64,000 nucleotides of DNA from Mixta calida (GTDB taxonomy: Bacteria; Pseudomonadota; Gammaproteobacteria; Enterobacterales; Enterobacteriaceae). A model generated the notes under the pieces. It worked only from the letters and a program-made list of their open reading frames with translations, was not told the origin of the DNA and did no database searches. The translations under genes were made by a program, and so were the position numbers. Location of the stretch: assembly GCF_002953215.1 (NCBI RefSeq), contig NZ_CP026378.1, positions 1 through 64,000 on the forward strand, written 5' to 3'. This document shows, in pieces, positions 50,466 through 59,508 of the stretch (positions are counted from its first letter, which is position 1; each line of letters begins with the position of its first letter).

Positions 50466-51779
50466 ATGACTAAACAAGGCTTATTACAGCGGCTGTTCCG
50501 ACTTGAGGAACATGGCACGACGGTGCGAACCGAAGTGATTGCCGGTTTTACCACTTTCCTGACGATGGTTTACATCGTCTTTGTAAACCCGCAGATCCTC
50601 GGCGCCGCCGGCATGAATACGCAGGCCGTTTTCGTGACGACCTGCCTGATCGCCGCGCTGGGCAGCATTCTGATGGGGGTTATCGCCAACCTGCCGGTAG
50701 CACTGGCGCCGGCGATGGGGCTGAATGCCTTTTTCGCTTTCGTCGTGGTGGGCGCGATGGGCTATTCATGGCAGGTCGGCATGGGGGCCATTTTCTGGGG
50801 CGCGACGGGCCTGCTGCTGCTGACGCTGTTCCGCGTGCGCTACTGGATGATCGCCAATATCCCGCTTAGCCTGCGTACCGGCATCACCGCCGGGATCGGG
50901 TTGTTTATCGCGCTGATGGGGCTGAAAAACGCCGGTATTATCGTGGGCAATGAGGCCACGCTGGTGACGGTGGGCGATTTGACGTCGCATAGCGTACTGC
51001 TGGGGGCGCTGGGCTTCTTTATTATCGCGGTGCTGGCTTCACGCAACGTCCATGCGGCCGTGCTGATCTCAATTGTGGTGACCACGCTGGCCGGTCTGAT
51101 GCTGGGCGATGTGAAATACAGCGGCATCTTCTCCGCGCCGCCTTCTGTCGGCTCCGTTATCGGGCAGGTCGATCTGGGCGGCGCGTTAAATATCAGCATG
51201 GCGGGCGTAATTTTCTCTTTTATGCTGGTTAACCTGTTCGACTCCTCCGGCACACTGATCGGCGTGACAGATAAAGCGGGCCTGGCGGATAAAGACGGCA
51301 AATTCCCGCGTATGAAGCAGGCGTTGCTGGTTGACAGCGTCAGCTCTGTGGCTGGCGCCGCTATCGGCACCTCGTCGGTGACCGCTTACATCGAAAGCTC
51401 TTCCGGCGTTTCCGTCGGCGGACGCACCGGTTTGATGGCAGTGGTGACCGGCATTCTGTTCCTGCTGGTGATGTTCCTGTCGCCGCTGGCATCAATGGTG
51501 CCCGGCTACGCCGCGGCGGGCGCGCTGATTTATGTTGGCGTGCTGATGACTTCCAGCCTGGCGCGCGTGAAATGGGACGATCTCACCGAGGCGGTGCCAG
51601 CGTTCGTGACGGCGGCGATGATGCCGTTTAGCTTCTCAATTACCGAAGGCATTGCCCTGGGCTTTATCGCTTACTGCGTAATGAAGGCGGGTACGGGACG
51701 CTGGCGTGAAATCAGTCCCTGCGTAGTCGTAGTGGCGCTGCTGTTCGTACTGAAAATCGCTTTTATCGATTCCCACTGA
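50466..51779 (+). CDS. adeP: Adenine permease AdeP
   Basis: Inner-membrane proton symporter of the AzgA-like NCS2 group, high-affinity for adenine in E. coli. The 437-residue protein has about 13 membrane segments, with signature blocks GFTTFLTMVYIVFVNP, ALAPAMGLNAFFAF, FDSSGTLIGVTDKAGL and GTSSVTAYIESSSG. Slightly shorter than E. coli at the N-terminus. Its 3' end overlaps convergent yieE by 17 bases. Confidence 0.94.
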   Translation: MTKQGLLQRLFRLEEHGTTVRTEVIAGFTTFLTMVYIVFVNPQILGAAGMNTQAVFVTTCLIAALGSILMGVIANLPVALAPAMGLNAFFAFVVVGAMGYSWQVGMGAIFWGATGLLLLTLFRVRYWMIANIPLSLRTGITAGIGLFIALMGLKNAGIIVGNEATLVTVGDLTSHSVLLGALGFFIIAVLASRNVHAAVLISIVVTTLAGLMLGDVKYSGIFSAPPSVGSVIGQVDLGGALNISMAGVIFSFMLVNLFDSSGTLIGVTDKAGLADKDGKFPRMKQALLVDSVSSVAGAAIGTSSVTAYIESSSGVSVGGRTGLMAVVTGILFLLVMFLSPLASMVPGYAAAGALIYVGVLMTSSLARVKWDDLTEAVPAFVTAAMMPFSFSITEGIALGFIAYCVMKAGTGRWREISPCVVVVALLFVLKIAFIDSH

Positions 51780-52539
51780 TCTCCATACGGCTGCAGCCCT
51801 GGCGCTGCAGCTGCCTTTCCAGCGGCATGCTGGTCAGCCGTAGCATTTGCTGCTCCATATTCGTTTTATTCAACTCAATATCTCGCAGCGCGTTCCAGTT
51901 ATGGGCGTCGTCGATTTCCCACAGGCGCAGACGGCTGGTAGCGGGAGAAAGCGCGCATGACCAGATCAGCAGCGGTTCGACATCGCACACCGCCTGTACG
52001 TCGGGAAAAACTTGTGAGCGCAGGCGGCCTGAGGCGGGATGAAGTTGCAGAGAGCTGCCGCAATCGCTGTTTTCACCGGTTAATTTGAGGATACTCTGGC
52101 GCAGCGTCCAGATTTGCGTAATCGCTTCCAGCGGGTCCTGCTGCGCATTGATCCAGGCTTTTTCGCCCGAAGAAAGGTGTTGCAGATGGTGTTCTACTGT
52201 TTGACGGCTGTGCGCGCGCACCATTTCCATATCCAGCCCGGCGCGGCTCTGTTCTTCCGCCAGCAGCACGCCAATAACATTACCGGCATAGGCAATGCTG
52301 AAATCAGGCAGATCGGGATCGATAAAACAGGGACGGCCATTAACGGTGGTGGTTAACCCCGGCAGCTGCGGCATTCCATACACGCGCAGCATCAGTTCGG
52401 CCAGCAACATGCGCGCCGCCAGATAACGGCTTCGACGTTTTTCGCTGAGAAAGTGGGCTTTTTCTACAACTTCTGCAGGAATACGATGAACGTCCGCCCG
52501 ATTTTGGGCAAGCGTCCAGCGTACAAAATGACTTGCCAT
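51763..52539 (-). CDS. yieE: 4'-phosphopantetheinyl transferase superfamily protein YieE
   Basis: Homologue of E. coli YieE, annotated there as a predicted phosphopantetheinyl transferase. The 258-residue protein shows the metal-binding GLDMEMV at about residues 100-106, but the usual WxxKE motif is replaced by WTLRQSILKLTG. E. coli YieE has a similar replacement, so altered or lost activity may be general to this subfamily. The start at 52539 has GGAG seven bases upstream. The chrR gene found between yieE and adeP in E. coli is absent. Confidence 0.85.
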   Translation of the reverse strand: MASHFVRWTLAQNRADVHRIPAEVVEKAHFLSEKRRSRYLAARMLLAELMLRVYGMPQLPGLTTTVNGRPCFIDPDLPDFSIAYAGNVIGVLLAEEQSRAGLDMEMVRAHSRQTVEHHLQHLSSGEKAWINAQQDPLEAITQIWTLRQSILKLTGENSDCGSSLQLHPASGRLRSQVFPDVQAVCDVEPLLIWSCALSPATSRLRLWEIDDAHNWNALRDIELNKTNMEQQMLRLTSMPLERQLQRQGCSRMEISGNR

Positions 52540-52699
52540 CTGTCGCTCCGTGAAAATGGTCGGATAATCATCAATGCTATTGTAAGAATTTTCTGAAGCG
52601 TTTGCATCCGGCTTTATCCTTAGCCAGGCGCTTTTCAGAATAGGTTTAAATTTGCCTTTTTAAAAGCGTCCGGAGTGCAGCACCTGTTGAAATCGCTGT

Positions 52700-53245
52700 T
52701 CAGGCCAGGCTGCAGACATCTTTAAAAGAGAGGCGCGGTAGCCGCGGATAAAGCTTTTCGGGTACGCCATAGACCGGCTTAACCAGCACATTCACCTGTC
52801 AGGGCTATCGGCAAAAAAGCTGGTTAATCTGCTCAGTATCAAAACCGAACGTTGGGCTCGTGTCCAGCCACTGCGTGTGACCAGGAGCAGGTAGTCCGCC
52901 TGCAGGCTACCGTTGCGAAACGCGGTCTCGTTGGCTACGGCCGGACTGCTAACCCGCCGCGCGCATCTGCTCAGGGAAGCCGCAGCGGTAATGTGTCACA
53001 GAAACGGCTGTCTGAAACCATCACCACCGTAACCGTAACCGTAACCGTAACCGTAACCGGCACCAGCACCAGCACCAGCACCAGCATGATTGTTTCCACA
53101 TTGCCGCGGAAAGCGCTGGCAGCAGGGTTTCTTTTCTTTGCGCACTGGTGATAAAGATGAAGCGGTCGCTGGCATTTACCGCCTGCTTATCTGAGCATGG
53201 TGTAAAGCGCATCGAAAAGGATTTCCTGCGATAGCAGGTGGGCGG
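52700..53245 (-). pseudogene. Decayed RutE-type nitroreductase with repeat expansion
   Basis: Fragments in different minus-strand frames line up in order with RutE (malonic semialdehyde reductase/nitroreductase family): LSQEILFDALYTML, NASDRFIFITSAQRKETLLPALS, VVMVSDSRFCDTLPL, SSPAVANETAFRNGSLQADYLLL, LDTSPTFGFDTEQINQLF and YPRLPRLSFKDVCSLA followed by the natural stop at 52700. At least four frameshifts or stops interrupt it and the first 30 or so residues are missing. Two hexanucleotide arrays sit in the middle. No functional product is expected. The 5' limit is approximate. Confidence 0.85.
53027..53084. repeat. Two adjacent hexanucleotide microsatellites
   Basis: Five copies of CCGTAA (53027-53056), the tetramer CCGG, then four copies of CACCAG (53061-53084). 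On the minus strand they encode (Leu-Val)n and (Val-Thr)n within the RutE-type pseudogene, at the position corresponding to TLTAPVTAIVAWD of RutE. The six-base unit keeps frame, so the expansion could predate the frameshifts. Confidence 0.95.
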
Positions 53246-53775
53246 CGACAAGAAACTTTAAACCAAACGTTAATGATAGAATGAAAATAAAACACACACG
53301 GCGATCGTGTAGCCGGACATATATTTATGACAGCTTAAGATTGGTCTTTAATTATATTCAAGAATTGTCTTATAAACTCATTTTTCCCGACGTTACGGGG
53401 TAGATTAATCTGATGAAATCTGTTTTGTGAACGTCGTTAATAGTTTTAACATTAAGTTATTTTACCTCTTTAATGGGAAGGGGTGATAGCGGATTTTTAA
53501 TATTTTTACAATGAAAAACAATGGGTTATTGTGTTTTGTAGCGGTAGTAAAATATCCTGCTTGATGAGTAATAATAATGGATTCTTTACTTTTATTCATT
53601 ATTGACCTTAGCGGAAACATGGGTTGTTAATAAGGTAAGAAGCTATTAGAATCGCTCAGAAGTTATTTCTTAAGAAGAAAAGAATCATGATTTCGGCAAT
53701 CGATGTTAGCGGTATTTAGCATCGTCCATAAGGAGCTGGTCTTAACGGCTGGGTAAAGGAGAAGGATATCTCAAT
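53246..53775. other. AT-rich intergenic region upstream of the microcin-locus regulator
   Basis: A 530-base stretch, markedly more AT-rich than the core genome, without a credible gene. It marks the left edge of the accessory block. It contains the 19-base motif shared with the microcin promoter region and otherwise nothing I can identify. AT-rich DNA of this kind is often bound by H-NS, which is an inference. Confidence 0.55.
53572..53590. promoter_or_regulatory. Shared 19-base motif, regulator copy
   Basis: TAATAATGGATTCTTTACT matches the copy at 59386 in 18 of 19 bases. It lies about 190 bases upstream of the LuxR-family regulator start codon. Possibly a binding site for a common regulator. 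Confidence 0.5.
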
Positions 53776-54417
53776 ATGTTGGACATTAACTTGACTATAT
53801 CGGATAAATATCCTGCCATTCAGTATTTTCTTTACGATTATATCAGGGAGGAATTGGGTTGTAATATTATCTCCGATTTTTCTTTAAATGTAGGCGGTAA
53901 TAATATTTCTGCCAGCAGCCACAAGATAGACGCCATTATTACGGATCTGTCTTACTGCAATGATGACCGACAGTTCTATGGCATAGGCAAAATCCGTGCT
54001 ATTCAACGCGCCATTCCGGGTGCAAAAGTAATACTGTATGTTGAATACGATAACTTACCTATTTTGAAAAAAGCCATCAGCTACGGAGCCGATGCGATTA
54101 TCAGCAAATACGATTCCGTAAGCGAAATAAAAAAAGCGTTAACTGAAATTTTTGTCAAAAATCACAACGGTGTTTACCTGTCAAAATTTATTAATAACAT
54201 TGTTAAGAATGAAGTTGAAAAAAACGATCGTTTAACAGCCAAAGAGTGGGAGATTATTCGTCTTTATTCGATGGGGCTTTCCCTTTCCAATATTGCCAAA
54301 AAGCAAAATCGCGCTGTGAGTACTGTCGCCACGCAAAAATATAACGCTATGAAAAAGCTTAATGTAAGTAATAACAGTGAGCTAATTCAATACGCATGTA
54401 TGAATAATATTATTTGA
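53776..54417 (+). CDS. LuxR-family regulator with RcsB-like C-terminus
   Basis: A 213-residue DNA-binding protein. Residues 1-125 resemble a receiver domain: D57 is in the phosphoacceptor position (AIITDLSY) and K111 is kept, but the N-terminal acidic pair is reduced to D10 and the switch Thr/Ser is missing. Residues 152-210 form a LuxR HTH very like RcsB (LTAKEWEIIRLYSMGLSLSNIAKK...TVATQKYNAMKKL). No cognate kinase is nearby. First gene before the export operon; the tolC-like frame begins 33 bases after its stop. It probably controls the microcin or fimbrial genes. Confidence 0.85.
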   Translation: MLDINLTISDKYPAIQYFLYDYIREELGCNIISDFSLNVGGNNISASSHKIDAIITDLSYCNDDRQFYGIGKIRAIQRAIPGAKVILYVEYDNLPILKKAISYGADAIISKYDSVSEIKKALTEIFVKNHNGVYLSKFINNIVKNEVEKNDRLTAKEWEIIRLYSMGLSLSNIAKKQNRAVSTVATQKYNAMKKLNVSNNSELIQYACMNNII

Positions 54418-54449
54418 TTTTGCATTCTTATCAGAAAAGGATTTTGGTA

Positions 54450-55817
54450 ATGAATCTTCGGAAATTCAACGCCGTTACGGCATGCGTTTGCGTCGCGCTG
54501 TGCATAACGTCTCAAAGCGCCAGCGGTGTCAATTTGCAGGAAGCGGTACTGGCGGCCAGCCTGTATGACAGCGAAATTCAAGCTGCACGGCATGCGCAAA
54601 AAGCCGACAGTCAAAAAAATGTCCAGGGTTTCGCCGGCCTGCTACCAACAATCAGCCTGAATGCGGCGTACAACAAACAGGATCAGCCGAAAGCCTATTA
54701 CGCCTCCGGCGTCACGCGTCACAACTTCAGCGTAAACCTGATGCAGCCGCTGTTCGATATCTCTAAATATGCCGCCTGGAAACGGGGTGAAGCAATTGCA
54801 GATTATGCCGACATCACCCTGATGCAGGCGGAGCAAAATCTGATCGCCAACGTCTCTGAAGCCTATTTCCGGGTGATATATCAACGGGAAGTGCTCAATA
54901 GCGCCCTGAACGCCAAAGCCGCTTACAGCAGACAGCTAAGTCAGACGCAGGTGGCGCTCAGAGTGGGCGAAGGCACCCGTCTGGAGCGGGACGAAGCGCA
55001 GGCTAACTATGATAAGGCCGTGGCGGATGAAATTGCCGCCCGCAATGCGCTCGAAGAAGCCAGCATGGTGTTTTCGCGTCTTACCAACCTGAATCCGGAT
55101 GAAGTCCAGCCGGTCAATATGTCCTGCCTGATCCGTGCGCCGCTTCCTCGTGATGACAAGGCGCTGCAAATGAAGGCGATGCAAAATAATCTCAACGTGC
55201 GCGCCGCGCTTTTCCAGCTGGCGCAGGCGAAAGCCGATGTGATTGCCGCTCATGGTGCGCATTTGCCGGTCGTCACGCTTCAGGCTGGCTATGGGACTAA
55301 CTGGAGCCGTTCGGAAAGCAACAATATTTTTGACACACTGCTGGGCAGCACCTCTAAAACGCGTAACAGCACTATCGGTGTGAATGTCTCGGTGCCGTTG
55401 TTCTCCGGCGGCGCGCAAATCTCTCAGTCGATTGAGGCCACGCAGCGCCGCGAGCAGGGTAAAGACCTGCTGGAGGATGCGCGGCGCAAAGCACGTCAGG
55501 AGACGCAGTCGGCCTGGCTGAAGCTGAAAAATGGCCAGAGTCAATATCTGGCTGAAGAGAAAGCGCTCACGTCGGCAAAAAATAAAGTGAATTCGACCAC
55601 CTATGGCCGGAAAGTGGGTTTAAGAACCATTATCGATGAGTTAAATGCGGAACAGGGCTATTACAGAACGCTACAGGAAATGGCCAAGGTTCAGTATGAC
55701 TATTTAAACGCCAGGTTAAAACTTTCGATGGAATTAGGTGAGTTGGATTATTCAGTATTAGCGCAATTTCACTGTCCCGACGATCAACGTTACCCATTAG
55801 CGCAAAAAGGAAGTTAA
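54450..55817 (+). CDS. TolC-family outer-membrane channel protein
   Basis: Outer-membrane component of a type I secretion apparatus. The 455-residue protein has a signal peptide (cleavage likely after SQSASG) and two repeats of the outer-membrane efflux protein domain with long helical stretches and beta-barrel hairpins (TISLNAAYNKQ, VTLQAGYGTNWSRS, GVNVSVPLFSGG). I chose ATG 54450 (MNLRKFNAV) because it begins the signal peptide. It ends three bases before the adaptor gene. E. coli microcin systems borrow the housekeeping TolC; a dedicated copy here is unusual. Confidence 0.92.
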   Translation: MNLRKFNAVTACVCVALCITSQSASGVNLQEAVLAASLYDSEIQAARHAQKADSQKNVQGFAGLLPTISLNAAYNKQDQPKAYYASGVTRHNFSVNLMQPLFDISKYAAWKRGEAIADYADITLMQAEQNLIANVSEAYFRVIYQREVLNSALNAKAAYSRQLSQTQVALRVGEGTRLERDEAQANYDKAVADEIAARNALEEASMVFSRLTNLNPDEVQPVNMSCLIRAPLPRDDKALQMKAMQNNLNVRAALFQLAQAKADVIAAHGAHLPVVTLQAGYGTNWSRSESNNIFDTLLGSTSKTRNSTIGVNVSVPLFSGGAQISQSIEATQRREQGKDLLEDARRKARQETQSAWLKLKNGQSQYLAEEKALTSAKNKVNSTTYGRKVGLRTIIDELNAEQGYYRTLQEMAKVQYDYLNARLKLSMELGELDYSVLAQFHCPDDQRYPLAQKGS

Positions 55818-55820
55818 TTA

Positions 55821-57080
55821 ATGAGTGAATCTTTATTTCGCCAGGAAGCGTTAGAGGCGAATAAAACCTCTATGATCGGCACCGTGGCTTTATATTGCCC
55901 GCCTTATCGGTGGCTGATTATTTCCCTGGTAGGGATTATAGCGATCGCGGTCGCCGCTTTCTTCACCTTCGGCACCTATACCAAGCGGGAAACCGCCATC
56001 GGGCAGCTAATGCCGGCGAAAGGGATTATGAATGTCGCTTCCATGGCGGCCGGTACTGTAATTGATATTAACGTCGAAGAGGGGCAGCAGGTTAAAAAAG
56101 GCGACGCTATCGCCACGGTTTCTTCCGAAGTCTTTACGGCGTTGGGCCAAACCCGTGAAAAAGTGGCCCAGCAGCTGCAGCTGCAACGTGAACGCCTGCG
56201 GATCGATCTCGAAGATCAGGAAAAGCTGTTCGCCGAAGCGATAAAAGGGCTTCAGGAGCGCGAAAGGTTGCTCAGTTCGCAACTGCAACAGCTTGAAGTA
56301 CAGCAAAATCAGCGCACCCGTCAGGCTAGCCTGGCGCGTCGTCAGCTGAAAAAGCTGAACCTGATGCGCGAAGAAGGCTATGCCTCTAACAGTCAGGTGG
56401 AGCAACAGGAAGCAGCGGTCATTGATGCCGACGCGCGCATGCAGGATATCGCGCGTCAGCGTATTGATATCGATCAACAGCTGGCGCAGACACGCCAACA
56501 GCTGCGTGAGCTGCCGATAAACAACCGCAATAAACAAAACGACATTGAGCGGCGCCTTTCCGAGCTGGAGCAGTCTATGGCGGAAAACGAATCCCGACGC
56601 TCCATCGTTTTGCGCGCGCCGATAGATGGCCTGGTGGGATCTGTAATGGCTAAAACCGGCCAAATGGTGAGCGCGGGCCAGACGTTATTTTCCGTTCTGC
56701 CTGATGAAGGGCACCTGCAGGCGCGCATTATGGTCAGCAGCCGGGCCATCGGCTTTATCAAACCCGGACAGAAAGTCGTGCTGCGCTATCAGGCTTTCCC
56801 TTTCCAGAAGTTCGGTCAGCAATATGGCAAGGTGGTGGAAGTTTCGCGCGTCGCGCTTTCACCGCAGGAAGTGGCCACGCTTACCGGCAATAACAATGTC
56901 CAGGAGCAACATTACCGAGTGGTCGTCGCGCTGGATAAACAGGATATCAATGTCTATGGCCATCAGGAAAAGCTGCGCCCCGGCAGCGCGCTGGAAGCGG
57001 ACTTCCTTATCGATACCCGGCACCTTTACGAATGGGTGTTGGAACCGCTCTATGCGCTAGGGCAGCGGGCGAGCAATTAA
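55821..57080 (+). CDS. HlyD/CvaA-type membrane fusion protein
   Basis: Periplasmic adaptor linking the ABC exporter to the outer-membrane channel. The 419-residue protein has one N-terminal membrane helix (about residues 31-51) after a short cytoplasmic tail, a lipoyl-like half (GTVIDINVEEGQQVKKGDAIATV), a long coiled coil (about 105-235) and the second lipoyl half plus beta-barrel (RAPIDGLVGSVMAKTGQMVSAGQTLFSV). Start follows the tolC-like stop by three bases. Closest in kind to the colicin V adaptor CvaA. Confidence 0.92.
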   Translation: MSESLFRQEALEANKTSMIGTVALYCPPYRWLIISLVGIIAIAVAAFFTFGTYTKRETAIGQLMPAKGIMNVASMAAGTVIDINVEEGQQVKKGDAIATVSSEVFTALGQTREKVAQQLQLQRERLRIDLEDQEKLFAEAIKGLQERERLLSSQLQQLEVQQNQRTRQASLARRQLKKLNLMREEGYASNSQVEQQEAAVIDADARMQDIARQRIDIDQQLAQTRQQLRELPINNRNKQNDIERRLSELEQSMAENESRRSIVLRAPIDGLVGSVMAKTGQMVSAGQTLFSVLPDEGHLQARIMVSSRAIGFIKPGQKVVLRYQAFPFQKFGQQYGKVVEVSRVALSPQEVATLTGNNNVQEQHYRVVVALDKQDINVYGHQEKLRPGSALEADFLIDTRHLYEWVLEPLYALGQRASN

Positions 57081-57121
57081 TTGAACCGGCCATGAATTAA
57101 CGACAGGGAGTTGTTTTATCT

Positions 57122-59272
57122 ATGAAGTTTTTAGAAGCATTGAATTTTGGCTGGCGACGTAAACTGCCTGTCATGCAGCAGACCCAGGCGACGGAATGCG
57201 GTCTCACCTGCGTCGGGATGATCGCTAACTATTTCGGTCACAGCATCGACATGGTTACGCTGCGTAAGCGATTCCCTACCTCGCTGAAAGGCGCGACGCT
57301 GGCGGATGTTATGCTTATCGCGCATCAGATGGGCATGGCGGGGCGCGCGCTACGCCTGGAGCTTGATGAGTTGGGCAAACTGCGCCGTCCCTGTATTTTG
57401 CACTGGGAAATGAACCACTTCGTGGTGCTGAAAAGCGTTTCGAAGGACAAGATAACCATTCATGACCCGGCTCGGGGCAAGCGTGACGTTCCCATGGACG
57501 AGGTTTCGCGCAGTTTTACCGGCGTCGCGCTGGAGCTGTTGCCGGGTGCGACCTTTACCCAGGTGCAGGAAAAGCAGTCGATTTCCATGCTAAAGCTGAT
57601 CGGCAACGTGACCGGCATTCGGGCCGCCTTTACGCAGGTCATGATTTTGTCGATCGCGCTGGAGCTGTTCGGGATTCTGATGCCTTTCTACATGCAGTGG
57701 GTCATGGATCAGGTGCTGGTGTCGGCCGACTACGATTTGCTGACGCTGTTGGGCAGCGGCTTTATTATCGTGACGTTATTGAATGTTTCGATATCCGCGC
57801 TGCGCTCCTGGGTTACCACCTGGTTTTCCAGCCTGCTTAGCGTACAGTGGACGGCGAACGTCTGTTCCCATCTGCTCGGCCTGCCGATGTCCTATTTTGA
57901 ATCGCGGCACGTTGGCGACGTACTGTCGCGTTTCGGATCGATTGGCACGATTCAAAGCACGCTCACCGGGCGCTTTATCAGTTCTATTCTGGACGGCGTC
58001 ATGGCGATCGTCACGCTGGGTATGCTGTTCATTTACAACATGAAGCTTGCATGGCTGGTCATCGCGCTGCTGGTGGCCTACGTCCTCATTCGCTGGATCT
58101 CTTTTCGCCCTTTCCGTCAGGCGAATGAAGATCAGATCACCGCATCGGCGCGCGCGCAGTCGCAGCTGCTGGAGTCTATTCGCGGCGTTCAGGCGGTTAA
58201 GCTGAATAACAAGCAGGAGATCCGCGTCGCTACCTACGCTAATGCGTTGGTGGAAAGCACTAATAAAGGCGTGGCGATCCAGCGCCTGTCGATAGGATTC
58301 AGCTCTGTGCAAGGCGCTATTTCCGGCGTCGGGCGCATTGTTCTGATATGGATGGCCGCCCTGCAGGTGCTGGAAGGCAACTTCACCAGCGGGATGATGG
58401 TCGCCTTTATCAGCTTCTCCGATCAGTTTATTGGTCGTGCTTCTGGGCTGGTCGATGCGGTTATTGATTTCACCATGCTGCGCCTGCATGGCGAGCGTCT
58501 GGCTGACATTGTATTAACCGAGCAGGAAGAAGATATGGAAACCCTGCTACCTGCAGTTCCGCATAGTGGCAACGCGGCGCCTTCGCTGACGATTAAAAAT
58601 CTCTGTTTTCGCTATGGTGAAACGGAACCTTACGTCATACAAAACTGCAATATCTCCATCGCAGCCGGTGAATCTGTCGCTATTATTGGCCCTTCCGGAC
58701 AAGGGAAAACCACGCTTGCCAAGCTGATGATGGGCTTACTGAAGGCGGAATCCGGCAGCATAGAGATTGATGGCATAGATATTAAAAAGCTGGGGATGCG
58801 CCACTATCGCGATCGCATTGGCTGCGTAATGCAGGATGATATTCTATTTGCCGGTTCTATAGCCGACAATATTTGTTTCTTTGATGCTATGCCCGATCAG
58901 GAGCAAATTGAGAATGTCGCCAGAATGGCGCAGATACATGACGATATTACCGCGATGCCGATGGGCTACCATAGTCTGGTAGGTGATATGGGTTCTTCAT
59001 TATCCGGAGGGCAGATACAGCGCGTGTTACTGGCCAGGGCGCTCTACCGTAAGCCGGATCTGCTTATTCTGGATGAAGCCTCAAGCCATCTGGATGTTGA
59101 ACGCGAGCGCAGTATTAATGCAGAAATAAGAAATATGCCCGTAACCAGAATAATAATAGCCCACCGACCTGAAACAATTTTAAGTGCCGACAGGATCATA
59201 TTGCTGCACAAAGGCGGCGCAACGGAAATGGATAAAAGCCAATATAACATTTTGACTAAAAAGGAAAGCTAA
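57122..59272 (+). CDS. Peptidase-containing ABC exporter (CvaB-type, C39)
   Basis: Cleaves double-glycine leaders and exports the peptides. The 716-residue protein has an N-terminal C39 peptidase with oxyanion Q20, catalytic C26 (ATECGLTC), H99 (MNHFVVL) and D115 (HDPA), spaced as in CvaB. A six-helix membrane domain (about 155-450) follows, then an ATPase with Walker A GPSGQGKTT, signature LSGGQIQRVLLARAL and Walker B LLILDEASSHLD. All catalytic residues are intact. It lies 41 bases after the adaptor gene. Confidence 0.95.
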   Translation: MKFLEALNFGWRRKLPVMQQTQATECGLTCVGMIANYFGHSIDMVTLRKRFPTSLKGATLADVMLIAHQMGMAGRALRLELDELGKLRRPCILHWEMNHFVVLKSVSKDKITIHDPARGKRDVPMDEVSRSFTGVALELLPGATFTQVQEKQSISMLKLIGNVTGIRAAFTQVMILSIALELFGILMPFYMQWVMDQVLVSADYDLLTLLGSGFIIVTLLNVSISALRSWVTTWFSSLLSVQWTANVCSHLLGLPMSYFESRHVGDVLSRFGSIGTIQSTLTGRFISSILDGVMAIVTLGMLFIYNMKLAWLVIALLVAYVLIRWISFRPFRQANEDQITASARAQSQLLESIRGVQAVKLNNKQEIRVATYANALVESTNKGVAIQRLSIGFSSVQGAISGVGRIVLIWMAALQVLEGNFTSGMMVAFISFSDQFIGRASGLVDAVIDFTMLRLHGERLADIVLTEQEEDMETLLPAVPHSGNAAPSLTIKNLCFRYGETEPYVIQNCNISIAAGESVAIIGPSGQGKTTLAKLMMGLLKAESGSIEIDGIDIKKLGMRHYRDRIGCVMQDDILFAGSIADNICFFDAMPDQEQIENVARMAQIHDDITAMPMGYHSLVGDMGSSLSGGQIQRVLLARALYRKPDLLILDEASSHLDVERERSINAEIRNMPVTRIIIAHRPETILSADRIILLHKGGATEMDKSQYNILTKKES

Positions 59273-59318
59273 AAGGTATATAGCGGGCGGCTACAGGGTT
59301 GCCTGCTATTAAGGAATG

Positions 59319-59351
59319 GTTTTTTAGGGAAAATGTTTTTTCCTAAAAACA
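59319..59351. other. Palindrome downstream of the exporter gene
   Basis: TTTTTAGGGAAAA and TTTTTTCCTAAAAA form an AU-rich hairpin about 50 bases after the exporter stop. Without GC content or a following T-run it is at best a weak terminator. Confidence 0.35.
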
Positions 59352-59385
59352 AAAGCAAAAGTATTTTAGTTAGGGTACAAGTAAT

Positions 59386-59404
59386 TAATAATGGATTGTT
59401 TACT
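59386..59404. promoter_or_regulatory. Shared 19-base motif, microcin copy
   Basis: TAATAATGGATTGTTTACT, 105 bases upstream of the first microcin gene, differs in one base from the copy upstream of the regulator gene. AATGGAT at its centre is inverted as ATCCATT at 59419-59425, giving a possible dyad here. Confidence 0.5.
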
Positions 59405-59508
59405 ATTGTTGAAATAAGATCCATTGTTTAATATTTGGTTACCAGTTATTACTGGCGTAATAGTGTATTTTTGATTGTGAATTTAACCAGAATTTAAAAG
59501 GAACTTTT

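Noticed and set aside
53027-53084. CRISPR array
   Set aside because: The repeats are six-base perfect tandem units without spacers, that is, microsatellites.
52852-53151. 99-codon plus-strand frame rich in Val-Thr and Ser-Thr repeats
   Set aside because: The repeats come from the hexanucleotide arrays, and the region reads better as a minus-strand RutE-type pseudogene.
59269-59424. 51-codon minus-strand frame as microcin immunity gene
   Set aside because: It has a hydrophobic segment and is well placed, but no Shine-Dalgarno and low-complexity AT-rich sequence; not called as a gene, only raised as a question.
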